Positions 32,188 through 43,049 of a stretch of DNA of 64,000 nucleotides are shown here, piece after piece; the first letter of the stretch is position 1; every line of letters begins with the position of its first letter. The DNA is from Paenalcaligenes faecalis (lineage in GTDB: Bacteria; Pseudomonadota; Gammaproteobacteria; Burkholderiales; Burkholderiaceae_B): assembly GCF_027557445.1 (NCBI RefSeq), contig NZ_CP106841.1, positions 351,001-415,000 on the forward strand. Direction: 5' to 3'. The position numbers were made by a program, and so were the translations under genes. The notes under the pieces are model-generated. The model made no database searches. It was not told where the DNA came from and saw nothing but the letters and a program-made list of their open reading frames with translations.

Positions 32188-33702
32188 TTAATGGCGATCT
32201 GGTTTTAAACGCTGGTCTTGTAACAGAGCCAGCGTTTTTTTACTTTTAGCACTGTATTTTGCTATTTTTTGATTTAGCCATTCATTGGCAAAAGCACGTT
32301 GAGCCTTATTGACAGCATTTTCTTCATACCAATCTTGAACCACATAGATATCACAGAGGTCGCCGAGCTGATCTTGGGCTTTATCTAATAATGCATACAG
32401 AGCATCATCCGTTGAATAACCCACTATCTCTAAATTATAACGTAGGCGTTTGATTTGATTTCGTAAGTCGTGTTGCTCAGATGGGGACAATAGACCAAAT
32501 TGAGCGCATAGTTTTTGAATACGACTGAGCCAGTTTGCTAAGCGGGAACTAAGCTGAGCCTGTGGCAGATCGGGTTGGTAGGCAGAGGGGTTGAGCGCTT
32601 GAAGTAAGACCAAGTTAGCCAAACTCGTGAGCAATACGAGTTGAAACTCTGTACTGGCGGCTAAAGCCTGTGCTGAAGAGGTCTTGCTTTTAGGTGGTTC
32701 GAGCTTTTTGGCGGCGGGTAAACCTGCCGCCACTAACTTAGGTTGCAGCTCTAACCAGAACATATCTTTATCACGCCAGAGGCCAAACTCTTTGTAATGC
32801 TCCCGCAACTCTTGATCTAAAGCCAATTCTGACGAGGTTAACCAAGGTTTAAAGAGCTGACGGCAAGAACGTAAGCGGCGTAGGCCTACACGCAACAATG
32901 TTAAATAGCTGGCTTGTAAGTCCTTTGGTGCGACTATTTCATCAACGCCAGCTAAAAAGGTTGCATTACGGATGACTTGACCCAGAAATACGTTGGCCCC
33001 TGTCATGTATAAATGAGAAACCAAAGCCTCATGACTTTCGCCTATGGGGTCTGGGCGATATGGCTGTTGGGCCAGAGCGAGTGCAGCTGAGGCTCCTTTT
33101 AGAGGGCGAGGCTGGTGAAGCATGTATTCATACAGCGCGTCGCCTCGTTCGGATTTAGAGCGTAACTCAATAATTAAGGCAAACCGTTTTAACCATTTAC
33201 TTGCTGCAGTAAATACATCGGTCATGTGACCTGTTTTGAGTTCAAACTCAATTTCATTGATCGGTAATTCAGAGCCTTTAGCCTTAATGACCCCAAAGTC
33301 CAAGGCAATTTCTATTTCTGACTGGTCTTGTTTGATTACTGCAATTGTACGTTGCACATCCGTTTGATAACGGACCTCTAGGGGGGCAGCTAATTGCTCA
33401 AACAGAGCAGCCGCTGCGGTGTTTTGATAGACACTTAAATCTAAACTAGGCCCCGGTCTAAGATGATTGTATTCCAGCTTACTTAACTCGTCTGTGCCAC
33501 GCATTTTTAATGTTTGCACCCATTGAGTCCCCTCAAGTCTTAGGCGTAAAGCCGCAAATTGACGTGCTAAGCAGCGTAGGGGCGTGTCAAAGTAGTGGGC
33601 CGCCAGATGGATAGGAGGCTGACTCGCAATCAGGTGAATAGCATCGGTTAATGCTATCCGTTGATTAGGGGGAATATAAAGTTTAAGTTCTCGTTCTAAC
33701 AC
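32188..33702 (-). CDS. CYTH and CHAD domain protein (triphosphatase-like)
   Basis: 504 residues. The CYTH domain at the N-terminus (about 1-200) shows the metal-binding ERELKL start and a tunnel pattern of charged strands (EIEIALDFGVI, EIEFELKTG). The CHAD domain (about 220-500) is helical and rich in His/Arg/Lys (LRVGLRRLRSCRQLF and QIKRLRYNLE). CYTH proteins hydrolyse inorganic triphosphate (YgiF type), and CHAD domains bind polyphosphate, so a role in polyphosphate turnover is likely. It is convergent with ftsY, 6 bases apart. Confidence 0.88.
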   Translation of the reverse strand: MLERELKLYIPPNQRIALTDAIHLIASQPPIHLAAHYFDTPLRCLARQFAALRLRLEGTQWVQTLKMRGTDELSKLEYNHLRPGPSLDLSVYQNTAAAALFEQLAAPLEVRYQTDVQRTIAVIKQDQSEIEIALDFGVIKAKGSELPINEIEFELKTGHMTDVFTAASKWLKRFALIIELRSKSERGDALYEYMLHQPRPLKGASAALALAQQPYRPDPIGESHEALVSHLYMTGANVFLGQVIRNATFLAGVDEIVAPKDLQASYLTLLRVGLRRLRSCRQLFKPWLTSSELALDQELREHYKEFGLWRDKDMFWLELQPKLVAAGLPAAKKLEPPKSKTSSAQALAASTEFQLVLLTSLANLVLLQALNPSAYQPDLPQAQLSSRLANWLSRIQKLCAQFGLLSPSEQHDLRNQIKRLRYNLEIVGYSTDDALYALLDKAQDQLGDLCDIYVVQDWYEENAVNKAQRAFANEWLNQKIAKYSAKSKKTLALLQDQRLKPDRH

Positions 33703-33721
33703 ATTAATTATAAATAGAGAG

Positions 33722-34528
33722 TTAATTAGCAGGCATATAGCCTAACGCAGAGGATATTCGTTTGGCACATTGGCTGATGGCATGAGCAATCTCACCATCC
33801 AACCCTACATCAAAGACCGCACTAGGACCAATACTCGTGAGGGCCAGCACGATATTACCGGAGTGATCAAAGATAGGCACGGAAATTGCATCCACTCCTG
33901 GTAAGGGATTACCCAAAGCTTGGGCGGCCCCTTGTTGGCGTACCTGTTCGAGTAATTGCACAAAGTCTGGGTCTTCGTAGTCTAAATGTGTACTACGTAA
34001 AATGGCAGGGTCTGCATATTCTCGTTTTAAGTAATGCTCTGCGACCTTAGGGGCGAGCCAAGCCGCAAACACATGCCCCGTTGCTGTATGGCGCATAGAC
34101 ATCACTGTACCGGCCCGCATATTGACGTGTACGGGATAACTGGCCTCACAGAGATGCACAATTGTTGGTCCATGAGAGCCAAGGACTGCGGTAGCGAGAG
34201 TGTGTCCTATTTGGTTGGCCGTCTCAATTACCAAAGGCTGGGCAATGCGTAGAGGAGTGGACCGTTGTAGGCTAACTAAGCCCATTTGCATCGCAAAAGG
34301 ACCTAACTCATAATGTCCACTAATTGCATCTTGTCGAACTACGCCCACATTAATAAAACTCACCAGATAGGGGTGAGCTTTGGCTGACGTCATTTCAGCC
34401 GCAGCGGCTAATTCGCCTAAGGGCATGGGTTGAGCCGCATTAACTAGCGCAGCTAATAGTCGATGTCCTGTTTCAACAGACTGGATTCGACGGCGTCCTG
34501 CTTCAATAGATAGAGGGGCATTAGGCAT
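33722..34528 (-). CDS. IclR-family transcriptional regulator
   Basis: 268 residues: a winged helix at about 10-75 (IQSVETGHRLLAALV, then LGELAAAAEMTSAKAHPYL) and the IclR effector domain (VHVNMRAGTVMSMRHTATG, then VDAISVPIFD). IclR proteins control carbon-source and aromatic catabolism. No catabolic operon adjoins it, so its target is unknown. It lies upstream of the CYTH/CHAD gene on the same strand and divergent from ribBA. Confidence 0.9.
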   Translation of the reverse strand: MPNAPLSIEAGRRRIQSVETGHRLLAALVNAAQPMPLGELAAAAEMTSAKAHPYLVSFINVGVVRQDAISGHYELGPFAMQMGLVSLQRSTPLRIAQPLVIETANQIGHTLATAVLGSHGPTIVHLCEASYPVHVNMRAGTVMSMRHTATGHVFAAWLAPKVAEHYLKREYADPAILRSTHLDYEDPDFVQLLEQVRQQGAAQALGNPLPGVDAISVPIFDHSGNIVLALTSIGPSAVFDVGLDGEIAHAISQCAKRISSALGYMPAN

Positions 34529-34644
34529 AAGAAAGCGTTGGGTTTTTACTGCATTAATAGAATGGACTATACAAATAAAGGGAAATTGTACCTAATTCGT
34601 CTTCAAGGGCTAAAATAGGGGCAATACATTTACGCAGGACAGTC

Positions 34645-35796
34645 ATGAGTCAGCATACACAAGATAATAACGAATACGATATTTCTCCTGTTACCGATAT
34701 TGTGGCCGAGCTACGCGCTGGTCGCATGGTGATTTTGGTCGACGAAGAAGATCGTGAAAACGAGGGCGATCTGGTCATGGCCGCCGAATTCGTCACACCT
34801 GAAGCCATTAATTTTATGGTGACACACGGACGTGGCTTGGTTTGTTTAACCTTAACCGAAGAGCGCTGTCAGCAGCTTGATTTGCCATTGATGGCCGTAC
34901 GGAATGGTACGCGATTTGGAACCAATTTTACCGTCTCCATCGAGGCCGCAGAGGGTGTGGAAACCGGTATTTCTGCAGCTGACCGCGCTAAAACAGTGCG
35001 CGCGGCGGTGGCACGTGATGCACGACCTACTGATTTAGTGCAGCCCGGGCACATTTTCCCCTTAAAGGCAGAAAATGGTGGGGTATTGATTCGAGCTGGG
35101 CACACCGAGGCAGGTTGTGATTTAACTCGGATGGCAGGTTTAACACCAGCCGCTGTGATCTGTGAGATTTTAAATCCAGATGGCACGATGGCTCGCTTGC
35201 CACAGTTGATCGAATTTGCTCAGCAACATAATTTAAAAATTGGTACGATTGCGGACTTAATTCAATATCGTAGTGCGCATGAGTCCATGGTTGAGCGTTT
35301 GTTCGACCAAAACATGCAAACCCCTTGGGGGGCATTCCGTGCCATTGGCTACAAAGATTTAGCCTCGGGGGCTCCTCATTTAGCACTGGTGCACGGCAAT
35401 ATCACAGCAGACACAGAAACCTTAGTGCGTGTTCACGAACCGACTACCGTCATAGATATGTTGTGTGCAGACAGCGATGATCACAGCTGGAGTATTCCTG
35501 CTGCATTAAAAACCATTGCTAAAGCCCCATCAGGGGTGGTGGTTATGTTAAATTGTCAAGGTTCCGAGGAAAAGATCTTCGAGCAGTTCAATTTACGTAG
35601 CGAACAGCCTGCTGGTACGGCGTCAACTGCCGCTGCAGAACACCGTTACGATTTGCGCACATATGGTATAGGCGCACAAATTTTACGTGACTTAGATGTA
35701 GGCCAAGCTCGTTTATTAGCCCGCCCACGTAAAATGCCAAGTATGACCGGTTTTGCCCTTACCGTGACGGGCTACCTGACCGAACCCACCGCCTAA
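34645..35796 (+). CDS. ribBA: 3,4-dihydroxy-2-butanone-4-phosphate synthase with GTP cyclohydrolase II-like domain
   Basis: 383 residues. The N-terminal RibB domain (to ~205) is complete, with [12 protein letters not shown] and [10 protein letters not shown], and makes the four-carbon riboflavin precursor from ribulose 5-phosphate. The C-terminal domain has the RibA fold ([13 protein letters not shown]) but lacks the zinc-binding cysteine cluster and the SECxTGD and RCDCG motifs of active GTP cyclohydrolase II, so only the RibB activity is expected. It leads a riboflavin/thiamine run with ribH, nusB and thiL. I see no FMN riboswitch in the 116 bases upstream. Confidence 0.93.
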   Translation: MSQHTQDNNEYDISPVTDIVAELRAGRMVILVDEEDRENEGDLVMAAEFVTPEAINFMVTHGRGLVCLTLTEERCQQLDLPLMAVRNGTRFGTNFTVSIEAAEGVETGISAADRAKTVRAAVARDARPTDLVQPGHIFPLKAENGGVLIRAGHTEAGCDLTRMAGLTPAAVICEILNPDGTMARLPQLIEFAQQHNLKIGTIADLIQYRSAHESMVERLFDQNMQTPWGAFRAIGYKDLASGAPHLALVHGNITADTETLVRVHEPTTVIDMLCADSDDHSWSIPAALKTIAKAPSGVVVMLNCQGSEEKIFEQFNLRSEQPAGTASTAAAEHRYDLRTYGIGAQILRDLDVGQARLLARPRKMPSMTGFALTVTGYLTEPTA

Positions 35797-35816
35797 TTTT
35801 GTTTGGAGTCCACCCC

Positions 35817-36326
35817 ATGAAGCCCTATATTGTTGAACCTGATTTAAACGGCGAAGGCCTACATATTGGTATTGTCCGTGCTCGTTTTAACGAGGAAATC
35901 GGTCTAGCCCAACAAGACGCATGTATCGAAGAGTTAACTAAGCTTGGCGTTGATCCCCAAGATATTACCGTTTTTTCTGTACCTGGAGCCCTAGAGGTTG
36001 GTGTCACCATCATTCAAATGGCTGAAACCACCGAGTTTGATGCATTGATCGCTTTAGGTGCCGTAGTCCGTGGCGAAACCTATCACTTCGAAGTCGTTAG
36101 CAATGAAAGCGCCTCTGCGATTGCTCGTGTTTCGATTGGGACAGGTTTACCCATTGCCAACGGTATTTTAACGGTTGAAAACGAAGAACAAGCCCATGCA
36201 CGAGCTGCAGAAAAAGGTCGTGATTGTGCTCAAGCTGCTGTAGAGATGGCAAACTTGCTCTCTTTGCTAGAGCCTAGCGATGAAGATTTCGATGACGAGG
36301 ACGAAGATTTTGACGATGAGAACTGA
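35817..36326 (+). CDS. ribH: 6,7-dimethyl-8-ribityllumazine synthase
   Basis: I start at ATG 35817 (169 residues, after TTGGAG). The fold is recognised from [23 protein letters not shown] and [14 protein letters not shown] with its catalytic His, then [11 protein letters not shown]. It condenses the RibB product with the RibA-derived pyrimidine to give the riboflavin precursor. The C-terminus is an unusual very acidic Asp/Glu tail ([14 protein letters not shown]). Its end overlaps the nusB start. Confidence 0.95.
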   Translation: MKPYIVEPDLNGEGLHIGIVRARFNEEIGLAQQDACIEELTKLGVDPQDITVFSVPGALEVGVTIIQMAETTEFDALIALGAVVRGETYHFEVVSNESASAIARVSIGTGLPIANGILTVENEEQAHARAAEKGRDCAQAAVEMANLLSLLEPSDEDFDDEDEDFDDEN

Positions 36327-36822
36327 TTCTGTTGATTTTGAACAGGACGAATTGCTAGACGGTACACCTCGTCACCGTGCTCGTGGTTTTGCTCTGCAGG
36401 GTATTTATGCATGGTTGATTCGTGGTGCCGATGGCCTCCAAGAATCGGGCTCCATTGATGCACATATCCGTGGTGAAAATGGTTTTGAAAGCTGTGATAT
36501 TGAATGGTATAAAACGATTTTGTTCGGTGTGATGCGTGACGCCTCTCCCTTACAAGAGCAATTTAAACCTTTTGTGGATCGTGGTCTTCAAGAACTATCA
36601 CCTATAGAACATGCGGTTTTGTTGCTAGGTACATACGAATTAGTCAACCACACCGAGGTTCCTTACCGTGCGACAATCAACGAAGCCGTCGAGCTAGCCA
36701 AGTCGTTTGGTGGTACAGATGGTTTTAAATTTGTAAACGGTGTTTTAGACCGTGTGGCCGCTCAAGTTCGTCCCGCAGAGTTTAAAAAATATCAGGCAAA
36801 ACGCGCTAAAAAACGCTCCTAA
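36316..36822 (+). CDS. nusB: Transcription antitermination factor NusB
   Basis: 168 residues from ATG 36316, which overlaps the end of ribH by 11 bases. It matches NusB by [15 protein letters not shown] and the C-terminal half ([17 protein letters not shown], then [21 protein letters not shown]). NusB joins NusE (S10) at boxA to prevent termination in rRNA operons. ribH-nusB-thiL is a typical proteobacterial gene order. The start could also lie slightly upstream, but the overlap start is the most economical. Confidence 0.93.
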   Translation: MRTDSVDFEQDELLDGTPRHRARGFALQGIYAWLIRGADGLQESGSIDAHIRGENGFESCDIEWYKTILFGVMRDASPLQEQFKPFVDRGLQELSPIEHAVLLLGTYELVNHTEVPYRATINEAVELAKSFGGTDGFKFVNGVLDRVAAQVRPAEFKKYQAKRAKKRS

Positions 36823-36835
36823 CCCAGAGACGCCC

Positions 36836-37819
36836 ATGTCAGCCCTAAACGAATTTGGTTTGATTCAACGTTTTTTTAATCAAGCTGCTCCAGAGGGCTA
36901 TATAGGCATAGGTGATGACTGCGCTGTTTTCTCAGTCCAACCCGGCTTTCAATTAGCAGTCAGTACTGACACGCTGATTGAAGGCCGTCATTTTTTCCCT
37001 GACGTAGACCCACATTCGCTAGGTCATAAGGCCTTAGCCGTGAATATCTCGGATTTAGCCGCAATGGGGGCAACACCTAAAGGTTGCGTATTAGCGCTAG
37101 CAGTGCCCTCAGTCGATGAGCCTTGGCTACGTGATTTTAGTGCGGGTTTTTTAGCTTTAGCCAAATCATCAGGCTGTCCCCTAATCGGGGGCGATACGAC
37201 GCGGAATCCACATGGAATCGTGTTAACGGTTACGGTTTTTGGCGAAGTCCCTATTGTCCAAGCCTTGCGCCGTGATTTGGCACGCCCTGAAGATGATATT
37301 TGGGTGAGTGGGTCGTTAGGTGCGCCTGATTTAGCACTCCGCTATTTGTCTGGTACTTTGCCTATGGATACGGGGCGATTAGAACAGAGTCGGCCCTTAT
37401 TAGAACGGCCCCAGCCTCCTATCCATTTCGCTCCTGCCTTGCTTGGGCATGCTCATGCCGCTATTGATATTTCAGATGGCCTATTGCAAGACTTATCTCA
37501 TCTTTTAAAGGCGAGTCATTGTGGTGCAACCCTGCAGTGGGCGGCTTTACCCGTTCACTCGGCATTACAAGGCGTAGATCAGTCAGTGCGCCAATCCGCT
37601 GTCTTAAGCGGTGGAGACGTATTCCAGCTCTGTTTTACTGCACCTGTTGCAGAGCGAGCTTATTTACTTGAAACTGCCGCAGCCCATCAGGTTATGCTTT
37701 CTCGCATCGGGACCATTACCGATAGTCCGGGGATTACGGTATTGGATGAAAATAAACAGGCATTGACACTTCCTGTGCAGGGTGGGTTTGACCACTTCCC
37801 TAACTCAATGACATTATGA
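36836..37819 (+). CDS. thiL: Thiamine-monophosphate kinase
   Basis: 327 residues from ATG 36836. Motifs: NEFGLIQRFF, GIGDDCAVF (metal binding), STDTLIEGRHF, LGHKALAVNISDLAAMGA, and AAIDISDGLLQDL. It phosphorylates thiamine monophosphate to thiamine diphosphate. The stop overlaps the pgpA start by 4 bases. It is part of the ribBA-ribH-nusB-thiL-pgpA-pncC run. Confidence 0.95.
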   Translation: MSALNEFGLIQRFFNQAAPEGYIGIGDDCAVFSVQPGFQLAVSTDTLIEGRHFFPDVDPHSLGHKALAVNISDLAAMGATPKGCVLALAVPSVDEPWLRDFSAGFLALAKSSGCPLIGGDTTRNPHGIVLTVTVFGEVPIVQALRRDLARPEDDIWVSGSLGAPDLALRYLSGTLPMDTGRLEQSRPLLERPQPPIHFAPALLGHAHAAIDISDGLLQDLSHLLKASHCGATLQWAALPVHSALQGVDQSVRQSAVLSGGDVFQLCFTAPVAERAYLLETAAAHQVMLSRIGTITDSPGITVLDENKQALTLPVQGGFDHFPNSMTL

Positions 37820-38304
37820 CTAAAAAAACAACGCTTCGTCCTAGCTTAGCTTGGGTTTATGCTAAGCCTTGGCGTGTTATCGCCTTTGGTATGGGCTCGG
37901 GGCTGATTTATCCGGGACCAGGTACATGGGGAACCTTATGGGGTTGGGGCGTTTGGCTGCTTTTGATGCAGACCTTGCCTTGGATTGCGACGGTAATTGT
38001 GTGTTTCGTCATCGGGGTATGGGCCTGTCAACGCAGTGGTGATGATATAGGCGTATCCGATCATGGTGGTATGGTATGGGACGAAGCCGTTGCTTTTTGG
38101 CTCGTGTTATGGCTATTACCCATGAACACTTGGTGGATGCAAGTGCTCGCTTTTGCTTTATTTAGGTTATTTGATATAACAAAGCCTATGCCTATTCGTT
38201 ATTTTGATGCAAAGTTAAGCGGTGGCTTTGGTGTCATGCTAGATGACATTCTTGCGGCTCTTTATAGTCTAGCCGTTTTATATGCAGTGGCTTACTTTAT
38301 CTAA
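37816..38304 (+). CDS. pgpA: Phosphatidylglycerophosphatase A
   Basis: 162 residues with four hydrophobic segments and the PgpA signatures YPGPGTWGTL, DDIGVSDHGGMVWDEAVAF and LDDILAALY. It removes the terminal phosphate of phosphatidylglycerophosphate at the inner membrane. Its start overlaps the end of thiL; pncC follows after 11 bases. Confidence 0.94.
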   Translation: MTKKTTLRPSLAWVYAKPWRVIAFGMGSGLIYPGPGTWGTLWGWGVWLLLMQTLPWIATVIVCFVIGVWACQRSGDDIGVSDHGGMVWDEAVAFWLVLWLLPMNTWWMQVLAFALFRLFDITKPMPIRYFDAKLSGGFGVMLDDILAALYSLAVLYAVAYFI

Positions 38305-38315
38305 GAGGTGTTGTC

Positions 38316-38903
38316 ATGAAACCCATTCATAACTCTGCCGAAATCGCAGCCCAAAAACTGGGCACTGCGCTACTGAGTCACCAACTGGTCTTGTCTTGCG
38401 CTGAATCGTGTACCGGCGGGTTGCTTGGTGCAGCAATTACAGCAATTAGTGGATCAAGCCAATGGTTTGAGCGTGGTTATATTACCTATACCAACGAGGC
38501 TAAACAGCAAGACTTGCTCGTAAATGCGGAAACCTTAGACCGATTTGGTGCCGTCAGCGAACAAACGGCGATGGAAATGGCAATGGGGGTACTTACTAAA
38601 AGTGCAGCATCAGATATTGCGATTTCGACCACTGGTATTGCGGGGCCGACTGGGGCTACACCGGGGAAGCCAGTCGGCATGGTTTGCTTTGGGTTGGCAC
38701 GTAGGGTTGGCGATGGCGTGGTCACACATGCGTTTACAGAGGTCTTTCAGGGCAGTCGCCACGCCGTTCGCGAACAGGCCGTATTGTTTGCCTTGCAGCA
38801 CGCGCTAGATTTAATTGAGCCTAATTTGGCCCCGCCGCAGCCCACTATAGAGGATACGGCAGAGCAATCCATACCCATTAACTCAGGGTTGTTTAATGAT
38901 TAA
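38316..38903 (+). CDS. pncC: Nicotinamide-nucleotide amidohydrolase (CinA C-terminal family)
   Basis: 195 residues: the single CinA_C domain with [17 protein letters not shown] and [15 protein letters not shown]. It deamidates nicotinamide mononucleotide to nicotinic acid mononucleotide in pyridine-nucleotide recycling. The N-terminal CinA MoaB-like domain is absent, as in PncC. The C-terminal ~30 residues are a variable tail. Its stop overlaps that of convergent pyrF by 4 bases. Confidence 0.92.
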   Translation: MKPIHNSAEIAAQKLGTALLSHQLVLSCAESCTGGLLGAAITAISGSSQWFERGYITYTNEAKQQDLLVNAETLDRFGAVSEQTAMEMAMGVLTKSAASDIAISTTGIAGPTGATPGKPVGMVCFGLARRVGDGVVTHAFTEVFQGSRHAVREQAVLFALQHALDLIEPNLAPPQPTIEDTAEQSIPINSGLFND

Positions 38904-39715
38904 CGGGCGGCATTAATCGCATCACGGGTTTCCTTGGCGACACGTGCAGCAGCCTCTTGCCAATCTGTACCGTTGCTCGCATAAAGAATGGCTCGTGATG
39001 AGTTAATCATCATGCCTGTGCCAATACTATTTAAACCGGCATGAACCGTCGCTGGAATATCGCCCCCTTGGGCCCCGATACCGGGAACAAGTAGTGGCAT
39101 ATCGCCGACTACAGCACGTACTTTTGCAATTTCTTCAGGAAAAGTAGCACCTACTACTAGGCCACATTGACCATAGGTATTCCATTTCTCTGAGACCAGT
39201 TTTGCAACATGCAAATAAAGCGGAGTGCCATTTTGTAGTGGCATAAATTGCAAATCAGAACCACCTGGGTTAGATGTGCGGCAGAGAATAATGACGCCTT
39301 TTTCAGGCCACTCAAAATAGGGCTCTATGGAGTCCATCCCCATGTAGGGGTTAACTGTCACCGCGTCGGCACCATAGCGATCAAAAGCTTCAATGGCATA
39401 TTGACGAGCTGTAGATCCAATATCACCGCGCTTAGCGTCCAAGATGATAGGTAGTGCAGGGTAGTGCTGCTTGATATAGGTGCAGATACGCTCAAGCTGA
39501 TCCTCGGCCCTAAGGGCAGCAAAATAAGCAATTTGAGGTTTAAACGCGCTGACATAGGGGGCACATGCATCCACAATGCCCGTGCAGAAATCATAAATGG
39601 GTTGGGTGGAGCCCTTTAGCTCATTAGGAAAGCGACTGATGTCAGGGTCTAACCCTAGGGTTAAGAGCGAGTTTTGATCTACCCAAGCGTGATGAAGTTG
39701 GTCTATAAATTTCAT
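38900..39715 (-). CDS. pyrF: Orotidine 5'-phosphate decarboxylase (type 2)
   Basis: I start at the ATG at 39715 ([11 protein letters not shown], 271 residues); a longer in-frame start adds 21 poor residues. The catalytic [13 protein letters not shown] motif and the length identify the long type-2 PyrF of Burkholderiales and actinobacteria. It decarboxylates OMP to UMP, the last step of pyrimidine synthesis. It lies between pncC (convergent) and groEL (same strand, separated by a terminator). Confidence 0.95.
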   Translation of the reverse strand: MKFIDQLHHAWVDQNSLLTLGLDPDISRFPNELKGSTQPIYDFCTGIVDACAPYVSAFKPQIAYFAALRAEDQLERICTYIKQHYPALPIILDAKRGDIGSTARQYAIEAFDRYGADAVTVNPYMGMDSIEPYFEWPEKGVIILCRTSNPGGSDLQFMPLQNGTPLYLHVAKLVSEKWNTYGQCGLVVGATFPEEIAKVRAVVGDMPLLVPGIGAQGGDIPATVHAGLNSIGTGMMINSSRAILYASNGTDWQEAAARVAKETRDAINAAR

Positions 39716-39762
39716 AATAAGCATTAAAAATAATCGATAGTACCTATTATACGTGCGCCCAC

Positions 39763-39791
39763 GAAAAAGCCCCTGCAAAAAAGCAGGGGCT
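39763..39791 (-). terminator. Terminator of groESL
   Basis: AGCCCCTGC and GCAGGGGCT form a 9-bp GC-rich stem around six A/T bases. Read on the minus strand it is followed by TTTTTCG, fitting transcription arriving from groEL. Confidence 0.87.
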
Positions 39792-39845
39792 AATGCGCGT
39801 CATTTTTGCGCTGTGGTATTAACACAGCGCTGGTCGGTTAGGATC

Positions 39846-41516
<1,671 letters not shown>

Positions 41517-41547
41517 TCAGTAGCGTTAATATGTGGATAAGACTGTA

Positions 41548-41835
41548 TTACTCGAAAACAGCGAGGATTTCTTCTTCGCGAATCACAAGTACTTCATCGC
41601 CGTCTACTTTGACGCTCTGACCGGCATATTTGCCGAACAATACTTTGTCGCCAACTTTTAGATCTAAAGGTAGAACGGTGCCGTCATCGGAACGCTTGCC
41701 TGGGCCAACCGCTACTACTGTACCTTGATCAGGTTTTTCAGCAGCGCTTTCAGGGATAACAATACCAGAGGCAGTTTGACGCTCATTGTCCAAACGTTTG
41801 ACGATCACACGGTCGCCTAAAGGACGCAATTTCAT
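41548..41835 (-). CDS. groES: Co-chaperonin GroES
   Basis: 95 residues: [15 protein letters not shown], the mobile loop [14 protein letters not shown], and [13 protein letters not shown]. It caps GroEL. A strong Shine-Dalgarno (CAGGAG) precedes the ATG, and a 61-base leader separates it from the CIRCE element. Confidence 0.98.
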   Translation of the reverse strand: MKLRPLGDRVIVKRLDNERQTASGIVIPESAAEKPDQGTVVAVGPGKRSDDGTVLPLDLKVGDKVLFGKYAGQSVKVDGDEVLVIREEEILAVFE

Positions 41836-41896
41836 AAGATGAACTCCTGTTCAAAAACAAGTTGGTCAAGATAAATTCGTTGAGTTAGGGGAGGTG

Positions 41897-41952
41897 TTAG
41901 CACTCTACCCCTCTGAGTGCTAATTATATAAGGGCGACTTTTGTAATTTCAA
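41897..41952 (-). promoter_or_regulatory. CIRCE operator and groES promoter
   Basis: TTAGCACTC (41897-41905), a 9-base spacer, then GAGTGCTAA (41915-41923) is a perfect CIRCE, the binding site of the HrcA repressor. On the gene strand a TATAAT (41923-41928) abuts it and a CTTGAAA lies about 18 bases upstream (41947-41953). That spacing suits sigma-70, and CTTGAAA also resembles a heat-shock sigma-32 -35, so dual control is likely. Confidence 0.93.
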
Positions 41953-42088
41953 GGGGCGCTGACACAACAAATTGTTTTTAATCGCTTTTAATTCGCTTTA
42001 ATTGAGCTTTGACATAGCAAAGTATAGTGCTAACCCTTAAAATGTAAGTGGTTGCATCGTTGCACTGCTTTTACTACAAGGAGTCATT

Positions 42089-43048
42089 GTGTCACAAATA
42101 CCCGCTTCATTTGCTCAGTTAATAGAGCGCGCCCAACAGCAAGAACCGCGTCGTGTATGTGCTGTTGCGCATCCATGCGATGAGGTCTCTTTAGGTTGCG
42201 CCCTTGAGGCCGCAAAACTGGGCTTGTTCACTCCCATTCTTGTTGGACCTAAGGTACGCATCGAGGCCGTAGCCGCAGAACATGGCTACGACCTAGACGG
42301 TATTCAAATTATCAATACAGCACATAGTCACGAGTCTGCCGAGACAGCCGTATTACAGGTATTACGTGGTAATGCTCAGTTATTGATGAAAGGAAGTTTG
42401 CATACAGATGAGCTAATGCATGCTGTGATGACGGTAGAGGGTAAAGGGCTACGCACTGAGCGTCGTGTCAGTCATGTGTTTATTACGGATGTGCCTAGTT
42501 ACGATGAGCTGCTTTTTATCACAGATGCAGCGATTAACATTGTGCCTAACTTAACGACTAAGGTCGATATTGTGCAAAATGCGGCAGATTTACACGTTGG
42601 CTTAGGCCTAGGTATTCCACGTGTTGCCATTTTATCCGCCGTAGAGTCCGTGACCGAAAAAATCCCAAGCACACTAGAGGCTGCGGCATTGTGTAAGATG
42701 GCCGATAGAGGGCAAATTACAGATGTCATTATTGACGGGCCCTTAGCAATGGATAATGCGATTAGCTTAGAGGCCGCTCGTATTAAAGGGATTAAATCTG
42801 AAGTAGCAGGACGGGCTCAGATTTTGGTGGCTCCCGATCTAGAGGCCGGTAATATGCTGGCAAAAAACCTCACTTTTTTATCAGGTGCTGAGGCCGCAGG
42901 TATTGTTTTAGGTGCCCGAGTACCTATTATTCTAACTAGCCGTGCCGACTCTGCGACAGCGCGATTGGCCTCGTGTGCCGTAGCGGCTGTTTATGCGGAT
43001 GCACTCATGAAAAAAAACGCCATCTTGGCTGCAGCGGCAGGGGAATAA
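42089..43048 (+). CDS. Phosphate acetyl/butyryltransferase-family protein
   Basis: 319 residues from a GTG start with a strong AAGGAG. It is a PTA_PTB domain protein (PILVGPKVRIEAVA, MKGSLHTDELMHAVM, SRADSATARLASCA), short and without the N-terminal MaoC part seen in some relatives. It would exchange acetyl-CoA and acetyl phosphate; the next gene, ackA, starts one base after its stop. It belongs to the butyryltransferase-like branch by size, but the pairing with ackA favours acetyl-CoA as substrate. Confidence 0.88.
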   Translation: MSQIPASFAQLIERAQQQEPRRVCAVAHPCDEVSLGCALEAAKLGLFTPILVGPKVRIEAVAAEHGYDLDGIQIINTAHSHESAETAVLQVLRGNAQLLMKGSLHTDELMHAVMTVEGKGLRTERRVSHVFITDVPSYDELLFITDAAINIVPNLTTKVDIVQNAADLHVGLGLGIPRVAILSAVESVTEKIPSTLEAAALCKMADRGQITDVIIDGPLAMDNAISLEAARIKGIKSEVAGRAQILVAPDLEAGNMLAKNLTFLSGAEAAGIVLGARVPIILTSRADSATARLASCAVAAVYADALMKKNAILAAAAGE

Positions 43049-43049
43049 C

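Noticed and set aside
34529..34644. Possible FMN riboswitch before ribBA
   Set aside because: The gap is only 116 bases and none of the conserved FMN-element segments can be seen.
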